Below are positions 24,962-36,180 of a stretch of 64,000 nucleotides of DNA, piece after piece. Numbering within the stretch: position 1 is the stretch's first letter; each line of letters starts with the position of its first letter. The notes under the pieces were generated by a model. It was not told the origin of the DNA. It did not search any database and was given only the letters and a program-made list of their open reading frames with translations. The DNA comes from Coprinus comatus (taxonomy: Eukaryota > Basidiomycota > Agaricomycetes > Agaricales > Agaricaceae): assembly GCA_034638255.1 (NCBI GenBank), contig JAWPGT010000013.1, positions 186,001 through 250,000 of the forward strand, in the 5' to 3' direction. The position numbers and the translations under genes were made by a program.

Positions 24962-26421
24962 ATGTTTTCTCGACCCATCTTCCGAGTTGCCAAGTTCTCC
25001 AGGGGGCTTGCCACCCATGCAGACTCATACTCTGGCCTCCCTGCAGCCCTCCACCTCAAGACGGGACAGTCCTTCAAGGGCAGGTCCTTTGGCGCTCCTC
25101 GTAGCCTTTTTGGCGAAACTGTATTCTCAACCTCGATCACGTCCTGTCAGTTTGTTTATTTTTTTCTAGTTGTCGATCATGATCTAACCGATCATAGATA
25201 CCGAATCCATGACCGATCCATCCTATCGTGGCCAAATTCTCGTGTTCACTACTCCCCTCATTGGAAACTATGGTGTTCCACACAATAAGGCTCCCTTTGA
25301 CTCTAAGGACGTAGGTGTCGTCCTCGAGTCTAGCGGCATCCAATGTGCTGCCGTAGTTGTTGGAGATGTGGCTGAACGCTTCTCTCATTACACTGCTGTC
25401 GAATCGCTTGCCGCTTGGTGCAAGCGTCATAATGTGCCAGGTATCACAGGAGTGGATACACGTGCAGTCACTACACTCTTGCGTGACCAGGGTACAACCC
25501 TCGGCCGAGTCGCTGTCGGACCCGATTCTCTCCTCCCTGCTCCCCAGGCTCACGAATACTGGGATCCCTCTACTGAAAATCTTGTTGACCAGGTCTCCAC
25601 CAAGGTCCCCTATGAGCTTAACCCCACTGGTGATGTCAAGGTTGCTGTCCTCGATTTTGGTGCGAAAGCCAATATCCTTCGTTCTTTGGTCCGCCGCAAT
25701 GCCGCTGTGACTGTTTTCCCATGGAACTTCGATTTCAACGCCGTTAGGGACCAATTCGATGGTCTTTTCCTCACTAATGGTCCCGGTGATCCTACACAAT
25801 GCGTCGAAGCAGCCAACTTCCTTCGCACCACTATTCAAGAATGGAACAAGCCCATCTTCGGTCTCTGTATGGGACATCAAATCCTCGGTATGGCCGCCGG
25901 CTTGGAGGCTTACAGGATGACCTTTGGTAACCGTGGCCACAACCAGCCAGTTTTGGCCTTGGGCGATTCTGGCTCCATCAAGGCTGGTCGTGTTTACGTT
26001 ACCAGGTGCGTCATTTCATCCAATTAGTTTCAATTTACTCACCCCACCATAGTCAAAATCATCAGTATGCTCTCAAGTTGCAGGATCCTTTCCCTCAGGG
26101 CTGGGAACCATTCTTCATCAACTGCAATGATTCTTCCGTTGAAGGTATCAAGTCCACTAAGGAGTCTGGCAAGAACATCATTGGCGTCCAATTCCATCCT
26201 GAGAGTGCTGGTGGTCCTCTTGATACTATTGAGGTACATTATTCCTTTCTAACATTTAACCCACATACTGATCTATTTCCCAGATGTTCACCGATTTCAT
26301 TAACGATTGCAAAGCTACTCGTCTCGGTCTTGGTCTTGGCTCGCGAGCTAACGTCACACCTGCTGCTGAGGTTCCTTTGAATTCCTCCAAGAAAACTCCT
26401 GAAGTTACGGTCTCTGCTTAA
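24962..26421 (+). CDS. CPA1: Carbamoyl-phosphate synthase small subunit, arginine pathway
   Basis: This glutaminase subunit releases ammonia from glutamine for carbamoyl phosphate synthesis in arginine biosynthesis. The N-terminus MFSRPIFRVAKFSRGLATHA is rich in Arg and Ser without acids, as in a mitochondrial presequence. Small-subunit N-domain: AALHLKTGQSFKGRSFGAP, PLIGNYGVPHNKAPFDSKDV, VPGITGVDTRAVTTLLRDQG. Class I amidotransferase domain: VAVLDFGAKANILRSLVRR, LFLTNGPGDPTQ, nucleophile FGLCMGHQILG (Cys), GGNRGHNQPV-type segment FGNRGHNQPVLAL, and IIGVQFHPESAGGP (His/Glu). All catalytic residues are present. About 435 residues. Introns: GTCAGTTTG..CATAG (T|AT codon), GTGCGTCA..CATAG and GTACATTA..CCCAG. 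The stop is TAA at 26419. No arginine attenuator-type uORF is visible in the short leader. Confidence 0.95.
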
Positions 26422-26562
26422 ACTATGTAGTCGTACAAAAGGACTCTAGAATCGTTTTTCTCTCTTTGTCTCGTCTCTCAGAATGAATCTGAATGTTGTA
26501 CATGTGTATATATAATCTTATAGAATTGGACTGAGTTTTACCTAATCACTTGACTCCTGACC

Positions 26563-28307
26563 ATGAATTTTATCGACACCTACGATATCACTGGAGGCCC
26601 AGGTGCTGAGACGCCGCCTCCCAACCAACCACAGCAGAGTCTGAATGAAGAGGTAAATCAGGTTATTGGACAGTTGGGACGCTTCTGGGGCGGTTTCAGA
26701 AAGCAGGCAAGTATGACCGTTGCCTTCTCTTCTGCTCCGCTTGTTTAATGTCCTGATCAGAGTCAAAGCGTCCTAGAGACAGCTCGCAAGGACTTCGGCG
26801 GAGTTGTGGTTCAAGCTCAGAAGGAATTAACGAAACTCACAGCAGCTCCAAGCACGAGCACAAGCGGTGGAGAGGCAGATACAGATACAAGATCAGACAG
26901 TGAAGGTCCGTTGTCATCTTCAACGGCTACCCTGACCAATGCGAATGCTGGACCATCGTCATCGACATCTCAATCTCAATGGAGCACACAAAATCTCTTT
27001 TCCCGGTTACAATCTTCTCTCCCGCCTAATGTCGTTTCTGCTGTCCAAAACAACATTCCCGAATCTTTGAAACATGCCTCAGAGAATATTGATCTTGCAC
27101 AACTCCGTACAAACCTCTTTTCAGAATTTCAAAGGATCCAAGGTGTTACGCGTGCTCAAGCAGAAGAATATGTACACAAGAGCGAATATCTATTGCGTGA
27201 AGCTGTAAAAGAAGCTGGAGAGGTACTACGTGAAGCAGTTAAAGTTATTCCTCCTGAAGAAGTCGCCTCAGGCTCTCGATCATCATCATCGGGTCTTGTT
27301 TGGGATGGATCAGATATGTGGATGTTACCCTCCGATACAGGGAATTCTTCAGAGGTTGATGTTAATAGAAGTGAGAAGGGTAAAAGTGTTGAAAGTGGTG
27401 TGGCAGCAGTAGCAACACGAGCTGAAGCATTGTTGAGAAGATTGAGACATGACCCGTCCATCATACGGCATGATCCTGGAATAGATGAATCTCTCAGAGA
27501 GAAATATTCAACCTGGGTACGAACAGAAATTGATTCGAAAGATGGTGGTATAGAGGGAGCGGAATGGCAAACTAAAATCTCAGAGGCATTGGATGACACC
27601 AGTGATGGTTCGAAGCCTTTAGCAGATTTGAAGGATACCTTAGGTATGTTACGCAGCACTGTGTTCCTTACAATAGCAAATAACTAATTCATTAATTCTT
27701 TTCCTCAAGTGCCTGCCGAGATAAATGAGGCGGAGTTTTGGAAGCGATTCTTCTTTAGGGTATATCAAATAAAGGAAGAAGAGGAAAAACGGAAAGCACT
27801 TTTGCAAGGTACGCTTTGTTCTCTCGTTCCTGTAATGAATTGGCGTTGAGATATATCGGTATCCATGTCCATCTTAGCAACTACGTCCGAAAGCGAAGAG
27901 GACTTTGATTGGGATGACGGTGATTCGGATGCGGAAAGTGAAGGAAAGAATGGGGGCTCAAGTCAAGCAACACCAGCCACGGCCAAGGCGGTGCGTTAGA
28001 AATTTACGCTATCTGAATATTTAAGATAACCAACTAATTTTTTTTTCTTATTACTCCAATCTAGCCAACCCCAGCTACAGAAAAGCTTGCCGCCCCAATG
28101 TCTTCTACAACCACTCGCGAGAGTAGTTTGGATAGTTATGATGTTGTATCTTCAGGACATGCTAGCGTTTCTGGAGATGCACAGCTTCAACCGACGGCAA
28201 AGATTACTGTGAGCAAGCAACCTACCAAGGGATCAGATAATGAGGAAGAAGACGATGATGATGACGATGAAGAGGATGACGAGGATGAAGATAGTGATTG
28301 GGAGTAA
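26563..28307 (+). CDS. BSD-domain protein (BSDC1/Dos2-like)
   Basis: N-terminus MNFIDTYDITGGPGAETPPP, then an amphipathic region (EEVNQVIGQLGRFWGGFRKQ, SQSVLETARKDFGGVVVQAQ) with coiled-coil character, Ser/Thr-rich linkers, and a BSD domain at about 215-300: LRHDPSIIRHDPGIDESLRE, then EFWKRFFFRVYQIKEEEEKR. The end is strongly acidic (NEEEDDDDDDEEDDEDEDSD). The order of N-terminal helical region, central BSD and acidic C-terminus fits the BSDC1/yeast Dos2 group, whose biochemical role is poorly known. The first intron (26707-26760) uses a GC donor (AAGCAG|GCAAGT) and GATCAG as acceptor; the alternative GT four bases downstream would break the frame. Other introns start GTATGTTACG (after LKDTL), GTACGCTT and GTGCGTTA. 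The stop is TAA at 28305. Confidence 0.85.
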
Positions 28308-29310
28308 TCCTATCGCGGATATTGCAATTAGTTCCTAAGTGATAAATTTTGGTGTGAGTCTGGACAGTTGGATGTATTGTGTAGATGTAATTGTATGGTC
28401 TCATTATTCATGCTCGACTCTTTGTTTCGTCAGTCGTTACAGTCTCTTTGGTGAATTCGAATTTCTTGAATCGAGTGTCGTCGCTTTTCAGTATGTTGTT
28501 TAATCATTATTCCGAGACTTATTCTCTACAACTACATCTACCTACAAAACTATTGGCAAATTCAAATTGGTGATTTTATTCTGTTCTTAGTACAGTTAGA
28601 CGAGTAACCCGCGGGACACCTTACTGTAAACCGGGGACGCGAATAAACTGACATGAGCTAGTTAATGTGTAGTATACTCTTCGGAGAACTACTGTGAATA
28701 AACTATAAACGTTATATACGATCAAAATGGGGGAGAAGAGAAATAAGATCATCCACACGATTCAGATGAATATTAAAAAATTATTTATAGAACTCGGACT
28801 CTGCAGAGTCTGCACTATAATGGAGAAAATCTATCCATACTTATATATAAAAAAAAGGCCAATCAATTCAATTATGTTTAATAGGGTTTAAGTTTAAGAT
28901 GCTCATCTATGGAGTTGTACTTCTTCGCTTGGAGTTGAGCTAAGCGATTCGTTAAATTCATGAAAATGAAAGAACCAAAAAAAAACCGAAGATTTCACTT
29001 GATGTTAAGCGAAGTAGTCCGAACTATACGTGTGTATTATATACAAATATCACCTCATGACATCGGATGCAGTATATCCGAAACAGCTGGAACCAGAAAC
29101 CCGTGGGATGAGGATAAGTCGTATATGTGTAAAGTTCGAAGAGAAATGTTTGATGTTTGATTCGACGCTCAGTTGCAATATTTACCGATTGGTATGTGAC
29201 CATTCGACCTTTCAAAAATCCACGAGCTCTCCATGTCATTTACATCGGAGGAGATATCACTTGATGCGACCGTGTTTCATTTGAATATCAGACCTCGATA
29301 TATATTGTAG

Positions 29311-29373
29311 AAGAGTATAGCGTTATAGTTGGTAGATATAAAAAAAAAAAAAAAAGAGTATAGCGTTATAGTT
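29311..29373. mobile_element. Poly(A)-only insertion flanked by 20-bp target-site duplication
   Basis: The 20-bp sequence AAGAGTATAGCGTTATAGTT occurs at 29311-29330 and again at 29354-29373. Between them are GGTAGATAT and about 14 A residues. A long direct repeat that brackets a poly(A) tract is the signature of target-primed reverse transcription; the element itself would be truncated to nearly nothing but its tail. Confidence 0.6.
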
Positions 29374-30217
29374 TTATAATTCTTACAAATTAAATATATC
29401 GCAATTCCAGTTTTTATTAAAAATGAAGTATTTGACTCATTGTATGCACAATACAGGCTCCAAAATGTGCGAGTAGCATTACCTCAGTATAATCTTCGGA
29501 CCTTTGGGGTATAAGATGGAATCAATAATTTCCGATGTTTTCACAAATTGGGAGAACATGTTTAGATATATAATAGTAAATACTTTACACACTCTTTAGT
29601 TCTGGTCAGATATAGATGTAATTAGGCTTGTTTATAGTCATGCACGAATGTAAAACTAGTCAGGTTCAAGTAGGAAAGGAGAATAATCCAAAATATCCTC
29701 CTGATACCAACTCAGATACTCACTCATTGAGTTATGCATGCTTGGCTGTGTTCTTAGACTCTATAGAGCTGCATTGGCAGTGGCTACACGAAGGCCTTAT
29801 GCCTTGTTTGATTGGTCCCCTGGGGATGGTTCATGGATGGTTTAACTCTTATTCTGTTTTCATGAATCCTTTCCTTATATCAAGAGGGGTTTTGCACCAA
29901 TACATACATATATAGACTCATCCAAAAGGCACAAAACGCGCCATTTTAATGGTATAGCACATACATACTACACTGCAGAGTCTCTTCTCTGAGAATACAT
30001 TCTATGAAACGTTTTTTCCCAATATACCAAACACATTAAAGTGCAACCCTTCGTACGCTCTATTGTGAAGAATTTCATGCAGTTTTGGGCTTATTATACT
30101 AGGTGTAATAGTACCTTAAAGAAGAGCCTACTCATGTATGGATTGGTAACGTTTCTATCCTATAGGAGGGCAATCTTTCTCATATACTAGTTATTAACTT
30201 ATTACTAATTAATCTTG

Positions 30218-30292
30218 AACTTAGTTTCATTTTTTTTTTTTCATTTTTACGTCCTAGAGGCTTAATCCTCGTGACGGACGAAACTTAGTTTC
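30218..30292 (-). mobile_element. 5'-truncated non-LTR element tail with 11-bp direct repeats
   Basis: AACTTAGTTTC occurs at 30218-30228 and 30282-30292. The 53 bp between, read on the minus strand, give a short stem-loop (CGTCC..GGACG outer, GAGG..CCTC inner) followed by AAAAATG and a run of A. A stem-loop before a poly(A) tail flanked by a target duplication looks like the 3' end of a LINE or SINE inserted in minus orientation and cut short at its 5' end. No coding part remains. Confidence 0.55.
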
Positions 30293-30587
30293 CTAATTCC
30301 GGATTGTCTGCCAGATTTATTGATGGAATCTCTGATATATAAAAATAGGATTTGCTATTGGGAGCGGCAGGATGGGCGTGAGAATAGTCGGTGAAGGAGG
30401 CGGGAGACAACGACCAAACACATTGACCACAGTGTTACAGGGTCATGTCATGTGAGTTAATGCCAAGAAATTGATCAAGGCTGGATCAAGGATCGATGGC
30501 CAAGGGAGAGAAGCCCAGGAGAAGCCAACATATTTTTATAATTTAATCATATTTTAAACATCCTCGAGAGAATTTCGCAGAACGATA

Positions 30588-30632
30588 CCTAACTGGGCGG
30601 TAGGAACAGGGGCTTCCTACCGCCTAACTAGG
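30588..30632. repeat. Strong inverted repeat (hairpin)
   Basis: GCGGTAGGAA (30597-30606) and TTCCTACCGC (30614-30623) are perfect 10-bp arms around a 7-nt loop. The arms extend outward to 19 bp with three mismatches (CCTAACTGG outside left, CTAACTAGG outside right). No gene is adjacent. Confidence 0.85.
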
Positions 30633-30730
30633 CTTGTCACATGGGTTATATAGGAGTATATAGGTGCCCAATTATAAATACTCTCATTTGGGCCTTAACA
30701 AGCCTTTGCCCAGTGCAATCAAGTCGGATT

Positions 30731-30791
30731 ATCTTCAGTCCCGGTAGGGACGTGTTAGTTCCCCGGTGTTCAAATGTTGATGACTGAAGAT
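30731..30791. repeat. 10-bp inverted repeat pair
   Basis: ATCTTCAGTC at 30731-30740 is exactly complementary to GACTGAAGAT at 30782-30791, enclosing 41 nt that contain two CCGG boxes. It might fold as a small stem, but no known RNA family is recognised. Confidence 0.7.
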
Positions 30792-30904
30792 GACTGGGGT
30801 GAATATCAACTCTAAAAGTTTTTTTTTTTTTTCAAATTTCAATTTCAACTTGGGGAATCTGGGGTATGTCGAGGTATGGATAAGGGTCTTAGCATTATAT
30901 GGAT

Positions 30905-30932
30905 GTAGATCAGCGTAGATCAGCGTAGATCA
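30905..30932. repeat. GTAGATCAGC tandem repeat, 2.8 copies
   Basis: Two full and one partial copy of a 10-bp unit in gene-poor DNA. Confidence 0.85.
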
Positions 30933-31352
30933 AATAAATCTTAATATCAATGCATCACGGCCAAGCAATATGTCCGGACAAGAAAGGGCCAAGAGATCAA
31001 ATTCAAGAACTGAGACTAAGACCCAGAATACCGCTTTGGTCATGGCATGGAAATCAGAAAGTCACTGTCTTATCAGGGGTAGATATGTTTATGTACTAAC
31101 GTCTGGCATTGTGATAGCATCTTTTAAACTCGTGGTCATTGGCGCCGTCCAAGGGAAAGTTTAAACAATGTACTAAAGTTATTGAATTGTGGGAGATTGG
31201 ATTATTACAGAAAAAGCGTATATACTCTTTTTTGTACGTGAAGAAAATGGACATTAATGTCATTAGAAATACAAACAACATTAAGAAATATTCACCGCAG
31301 GAAAGGGTGACAATAGATGAAAACGAACAAAAATCCCGTACGAAAAATTAAC

Positions 31353-33045
31353 TCAAATAGTATAATAGAATCCAGGTGTCTCTTCATTAACACAACGTCC
31401 TTCCCTAGCTGCCTTATTCTTGCGATGGTAGTGTAGAGAGAGAGTGCAAGCAAGAATGATCATGAAGAATTGGCAGGCCATTGTAGCCCAGATACCATTA
31501 ATGTATAGAGGTGCATCCGCTTGGCGGAAGACCATAGTTGCGAAGATACCGCCAATACCTCCTGCAGCGATGGTGACGGCGGTTGAAACAGCGCGTTTAG
31601 AGTGGGACACGACGTTGTTTGCTTGCTATTACGGAGGATTAGTATCGGGTTCACCAGTGATACTCCTTGGTACTTACGAATGCAAGAACACCGGGAACAC
31701 AACCAGAAGCACCGGCGTTGATAAGGAAGAGACCGAAATAACGAACACCGTTGTTTTTGGAGTAGCCAGTAACCATTAAGCCAGTGATAGTGATACATGT
31801 CTGAATGATGATTCCTAGAGCACGCTTCTTGGTCCTGTCCCCGATGCTAGCAAAGAAGAAGCAGGACATGGCGGCAAACACATATGGCGGTGCTGTGAGA
31901 ATAAGGGCATTTGCGACAGAATAGCCCATAGACAAGAGAATGATGGTAACGAAGAAACCAATAGCATAGGCGGGCATCGTGGAACACATGAACATGAGCG
32001 CATAAGCCCAAAGGGTCCAGTCTGAAAGATGGTGAACAATCTTCTTGAGGTTGATCTCGTCGGGTGTAGAATCACCGCGATCCCGCTCGACGCGGTCGAG
32101 GATCATCTTAACAGTAAATCAGATTCAGGTCAGTCTAGTGAATATGAAAATGAACGAACCTGGGTTTGTTCTTCCTTAAGGAAAGCATTTTTGTCCGGGA
32201 AGTCGGGAACAAACATGAATGTGAGGATGCCAAGAACGGTAGTAATGATACCTTCAATCACAAAGATCCATTGCCAACCGTTAAGACCGCCTTTGCCCTT
32301 TAGTTTAGTGAGGACAAATGCGAAGATTGCTGAGAAACCAGCAAGGAAGATGGACACAAGGTAGAAAACCGCAAGACGCTTCTGGACTTCATGGCGCTTA
32401 TACCAAGTAGTGATAATGAAGACGAGAGCTGGGAAGAAACCTGCTTCGAAAACACCGAGGAAAACACGACAAATGCAAAGTTGTCCCCATGTCTTCACAA
32501 AGCCCATCCCGAGTTGAGCAATACCCCATCCAACAACACAAATGGTAAGCCATGTTCGGGCACCCAGCAACCTCAACAAAATGTTACTAGGCAATTGTCT
32601 GGAGAGATGTTAGCACTGGGTGGTGTCTGGGTTAGATGAGCAACGTACAGAATAATGTATGGAACAAAGTAGACCATTGAAGCGATCGAGTATCGTTCAC
32701 CAACATATAGTTTCTATCGTTTAGATGTGGTGTTAACATTCTTGAAAGTCAGCGACGGGGAAAATTGCATACCAAATCGACTTCCATTCCTGCTATGCGC
32801 GCAATACCCAGGTTTGTGCGATCAATAAGTGCGACTGCATAGAGTAAGCCTAGGAGCGGAAGCATCCGCCAATCGATCAGGCGACTAGTATGCACGTTTT
32901 AGTGACAAAACGGCGTGTTGGAGAAGAGAAATACATACATTGTCCTCGCCTCGAGACCTGGAGGATAATTGGCCTGGGCGGTGATCTTGGCCTTTTCGAT
33001 GTCCTCAATCTTGTCGGACGAGCTGTGTTTCGATTCTGAAGACAT
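31353..33045 (-). CDS. MFS permease, anion:cation symporter (allantoate/nicotinate permease-like) family
   Basis: The start ATGTCTTCAGAATCG at 33045 gives an acidic cytosolic N-terminus (MSSESKHSSSDKIEDIEKAK). The first helices are WRMLPLLGLLYAVALIDRTN, with the D-R-x-N signature at the end of helix 1, followed by GIARIAGMEVDL, SMVYFVPYIILQLPSNILL, TWLTICVVGWGIAQLGMGFV and CRVFLGVFEAGFFPALVFII (the family motif 'R.llG..EaG..P'), a loop with RKR-type bases, and six more helices (FFVTIILLSMGYSVANALIL, FGLFLINAGASGCVPGVLAF, AVSTAVTIAAGGIGGIFATM). This fits the fungal ACS family (Dal5, Tna1, Seo1-like), which imports small carboxylates, amides or vitamins by proton symport at the plasma membrane. 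The substrate cannot be read from sequence. Length about 480 residues. The stop is TGA at 31353. Confidence 0.9.
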
Positions 33046-33905
33046 CTTGACAGCGGATGGGGCGATGGGAAGGAGGTGTTGACCATGTTTTCCTTTTATA
33101 CGAACATGTGGGGTATCAAGGCACAGACTAATTGAATGGAGACATGCCAAGGCCAAGGCCATCAGGACTGAGCCTATCTCTCACCTCCAACGACGGGAGA
33201 AGTCGACATCCCAATATGGATGCAAAGGCGTTGATTAGGGGGTGTGAATATCCTCTTGGCCCCCCGATCGTTATTTGAATTCTAGATCTTGTACTTGTCA
33301 CAATGGTCAGAAGACTGACGGTGGAACAGGACTTCCGGCTGCAATTTCATTGCAATGCGGGCAAGACCATGAACAGCACCCGTTGCATTTGACTTGCTAC
33401 CCCCGCATTTTAGGATAACTTGGATCTTTAGCAAGGATCCTTGCCAAGTTCTCCGTGAGAGAATCACAGAATATCAGCCTCAAACTCGCACAGTCGGGTC
33501 TTTGATTGTTCTGCCTTCCCTGAAGGGAAATCGATAGAATTTTGGGATGGATGGGCCCCGTCGGATAGGTACACCAGTAGTGTCAGCGCTTGAACCGGGA
33601 GCAATCCGAGCGAATTTGTAGATCGATTGTAGATTCATTACAGATAAATAGCACAGAGACATCTTTTCCGTAAGTTGGGGACATGTGTATATATATTGTA
33701 TTGAATGTGAGCCCGTGACCATATAGAGAGGGGGAGAGAGTAACAGAAAGTACTTATGGCGCGTTCCAGAGTCAATCTGAGTGTGCAAACAAGAAATGGT
33801 TCCGTGCAGGGCTGTAAGGGGTGGCAAATAGGGATATGTAACACGTGATCTTGTGACTTGGCAACTTCGTGCCAACTCAGAGAAAACAGGAATGCATATG
33901 TCTTA
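33046..33905. other. Divergent intergenic region
   Basis: About 860 bp between the starts of the MFS permease (minus) and the Ted1-like paralogue (plus). It holds both promoters. A nested palindrome lies at 33417-33450: GCAAGGATCCTTGC (33431-33444) inside AACTTGG..CCAAGTT. Nothing coding is supportable. Confidence 0.5.
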
Positions 33906-36002
33906 ATGAAGTTCAACAATTTCAAATCTCCAGCCCGACTCCCCCTCACGACAAACATTCTGCGGCTGCTGTGCATTGCCATCATATTGTGGGGTGAATT
34001 GGGATCATTCTACTGGTCCCTATCCTCTTGCACATGGCCTGTCGTACATACTGTGAGTTCGTTTCAAGGGGTCAATTCAGCCCTTATGTTAAAAAATGAA
34101 CGTACAGGCGACTGGGGAAGTTTCCCATATCCTCTTACTCTCAGATCCTCAGATTCGTAATGCTCAAGTGGTCTCGCTGTATTCTCGAGTACGAATATAC
34201 CTGGACGATATTTTTCTCAAGAAGAGCTGGAAAATCACCGCCCGACTGAAGCCCAATATTGTTTTCTTCTTGGGTGATATCCTGGCTAATGGAAAGGCAG
34301 TCAAGGACGAGAATCAGTGAGTTACTTTCAACAATCCCTCGGCCATTTCTCAACCATCAGATTCGACGAACTCGTCAAGAAATTTAATTTGATCTTTACA
34401 TTCGCACCAACCACGTCTGCATACTTCCTACCTGGAAACAATGACATTGGGTGTGTATACATCAATTGACACTTGTAACATGACTGACTATCATCAGAAT
34501 GGGTCATCTTTCTTCTCAAACGAAGAAAATACGTGGATATTTTGAGCACGCCTTTGGACCGTTCAATCAGGTCATTAACGTCCATAATCATACCTTCATG
34601 ATGCTTGATGCACCAAACTTGGTAGACGAGGATTACCAAAGAGCAGCTCGAGCGTTACCCTTCGAACAGTGGGAACCCATTCCTGGAGGTTCTGTAGAGG
34701 CAGTAAGGCGGGTTGGTGCACGTCAGTACTTTCTTTCGTCTTGATCTTGATGACGTTGACTTTCCGTCTATAGTCCATCTCCAACCTCTTGTGTTATTAT
34801 CACATATTCCGCTATATCGGCGCGATGGCATACCTTGTGGATCCCGGCGTGAAAAGGGGACCATATATCGAGGGGTAGGACATGGATATCAGAACACACT
34901 TGGGAAACAAACATCAAACTTTCTATTGCAAACTCTGCGTCCCACTGCAATATTTAGGTAAGGACAACGTTGCATGTCATTTACTACGGGTCTGACTCTT
35001 CCTAGTGGTGATAACCGAGACTATTGTGAATATGTGCATCCAAGTGATCCTCAGAATTCTGTCGATTCCGCCTTGGAGGTAACTGTCAAGTCTTTCTCAA
35101 CTACGCCTCAAATACGTCGCCCCGGATTTCAAATGCTTTCTGTAGGAAAATCAGCCGATATTCTGATACCAACACAGAAAACTTTCGCCCAGGAACCATG
35201 TCTTCTGCCTGATCGGTTGAGGACGTCGGTGGTGTACCTCTGGTCTTCAGTCATGATACTTTGTTTCCTTTTATTTATGAACGTTAGACGGATACGGCAG
35301 TTCCGCATCAACAAACCTGTAAATCTCTCTTTGACCCCGTCACCATCAAGCAGTAATTATACATCACCCTTGCTTCAGAACGACGATGCACTTTCTCCCA
35401 TTTGGTCTCCACATTCACCATTCATTCCCATTAGTCCTCGTCTACCAATGCCATCCTTTCGTTCACCCATGGCACCTGCAACACCGACCTTCCGAGCTTC
35501 ATCTCGTCCTATGACACCTCAAGGATCACCTATGCTCAACCCTCAGATGATGCCTCCCCTTCAAGACGAGGAAGATACTTTATTCCCTGACAAATACACG
35601 GTGCAACGGGATATACGTCATGCGATGGATGAGGAATGGACTCCAGTCGGAAGGGAAGACTTTTTTGATCCATCAGGCACAAATGAGATGAGGTCTTTTT
35701 CATCACCTTCGCAATTCATTTCGGCTCCTGGTACACCATGGCATCATAGACGCGGAAGCACATACCATTGGTCATGGGCATTTGTCCTGAGAGGAAGACG
35801 CAGGCGGATTACACTTGCCGTTCCGACATTATCTATGTGTTGGAGTGGTTTTCTAGATGTAGTTGAGATCTTAAAAGATGCGGATAGGAGAAATCTACTT
35901 CGTAGACGAAGAGGTATTCTTCCGGCCACCCTTCTGAAGGGTTTATCCGTCTTCTGGCCAGCCAGTGTCGTGTGGTTAGCTGTCAATTTCTTGATGTTTT
36001 AG
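33906..36002 (+). CDS. Ted1/Cdc1-like metallophosphoesterase paralogue with altered catalytic motifs
   Basis: The start ATGAAGTTCAACAAT gives MKFNNFKSPARLPLTTN and a signal-anchor helix (ILRLLCIAIILWGELGSFYW). The lumenal domain aligns with the 17-18.6 kb gene: HILLLSDPQI, VFFLGDILANG, YFLPGNNDIGMG, LLSHIPLYRRDGIPCG, EKGTIYRGVGHGYQNTLGK and SGDNRDYCEYVH. Compared with the family, the histidine of GNHD is Asn, GDxxDGG is GDILANG, and the DDHD segment is DNRD, so metal binding and acid catalysis are probably lost or changed. A second helix follows (VVYLWSSVMILCFLLFMNV), then a long Ser/Pro-rich cytosolic stretch absent from the other copy and a hydrophobic C-terminus (VFWPASVVWLAVNFLMF). Introns: GTGAGTTCG.. 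(after VVHT), GTGAGTTA/GTTACT region near 34319, GTGTGTAT.., GTCAGTAC.. and GTAAGGAC..CCTAG. The stop is TAG at 36000. The gene is convergent with the FIT2-like gene. Confidence 0.85.
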
Positions 36003-36180
36003 ATATGGACTTGTCTTGATACATTAGATTATACTGGGTCGTAATATAATATGGCAAGTTAAGATGTCTATTAGATCTCAGATGTATTGTACCTGGAGTT
36101 CAGACCCCAATGTTATGGGGATTCAAAACCAGCGAATGTAACATCCATACTGCTTCCCCGCGTCAATGCTGTGGGGTAAT

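Larger units (their letters stand above)
28308..31352. other. Gene-poor region with retro-insertion traces and hairpins
   Basis: About 3 kb without a supportable gene. ORFs are short and have no recognisable domains (the longest is 95 codons at 29628). It contains a poly(A) insertion flanked by 20-bp direct repeats (29311-29373), a poly(T)/stem-loop insertion flanked by 11-bp direct repeats (30218-30292), a strong hairpin (30588-30632), a 10-bp inverted repeat pair (30731-30791), a T16 tract near 30818 and a short tandem repeat (30905-30932). It separates the convergent BSD protein gene and MFS permease gene. Confidence 0.6.

Noticed and set aside
29628..29915. 95-codon plus-strand ORF in the gene-poor region
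   Set aside because: No known domain, no intron signals and AT-rich codon use unlike the neighbouring genes.
30905..30932. GTAGATCAGC repeat as a minisatellite locus
   Set aside because: Fewer than three units; too short to interpret.
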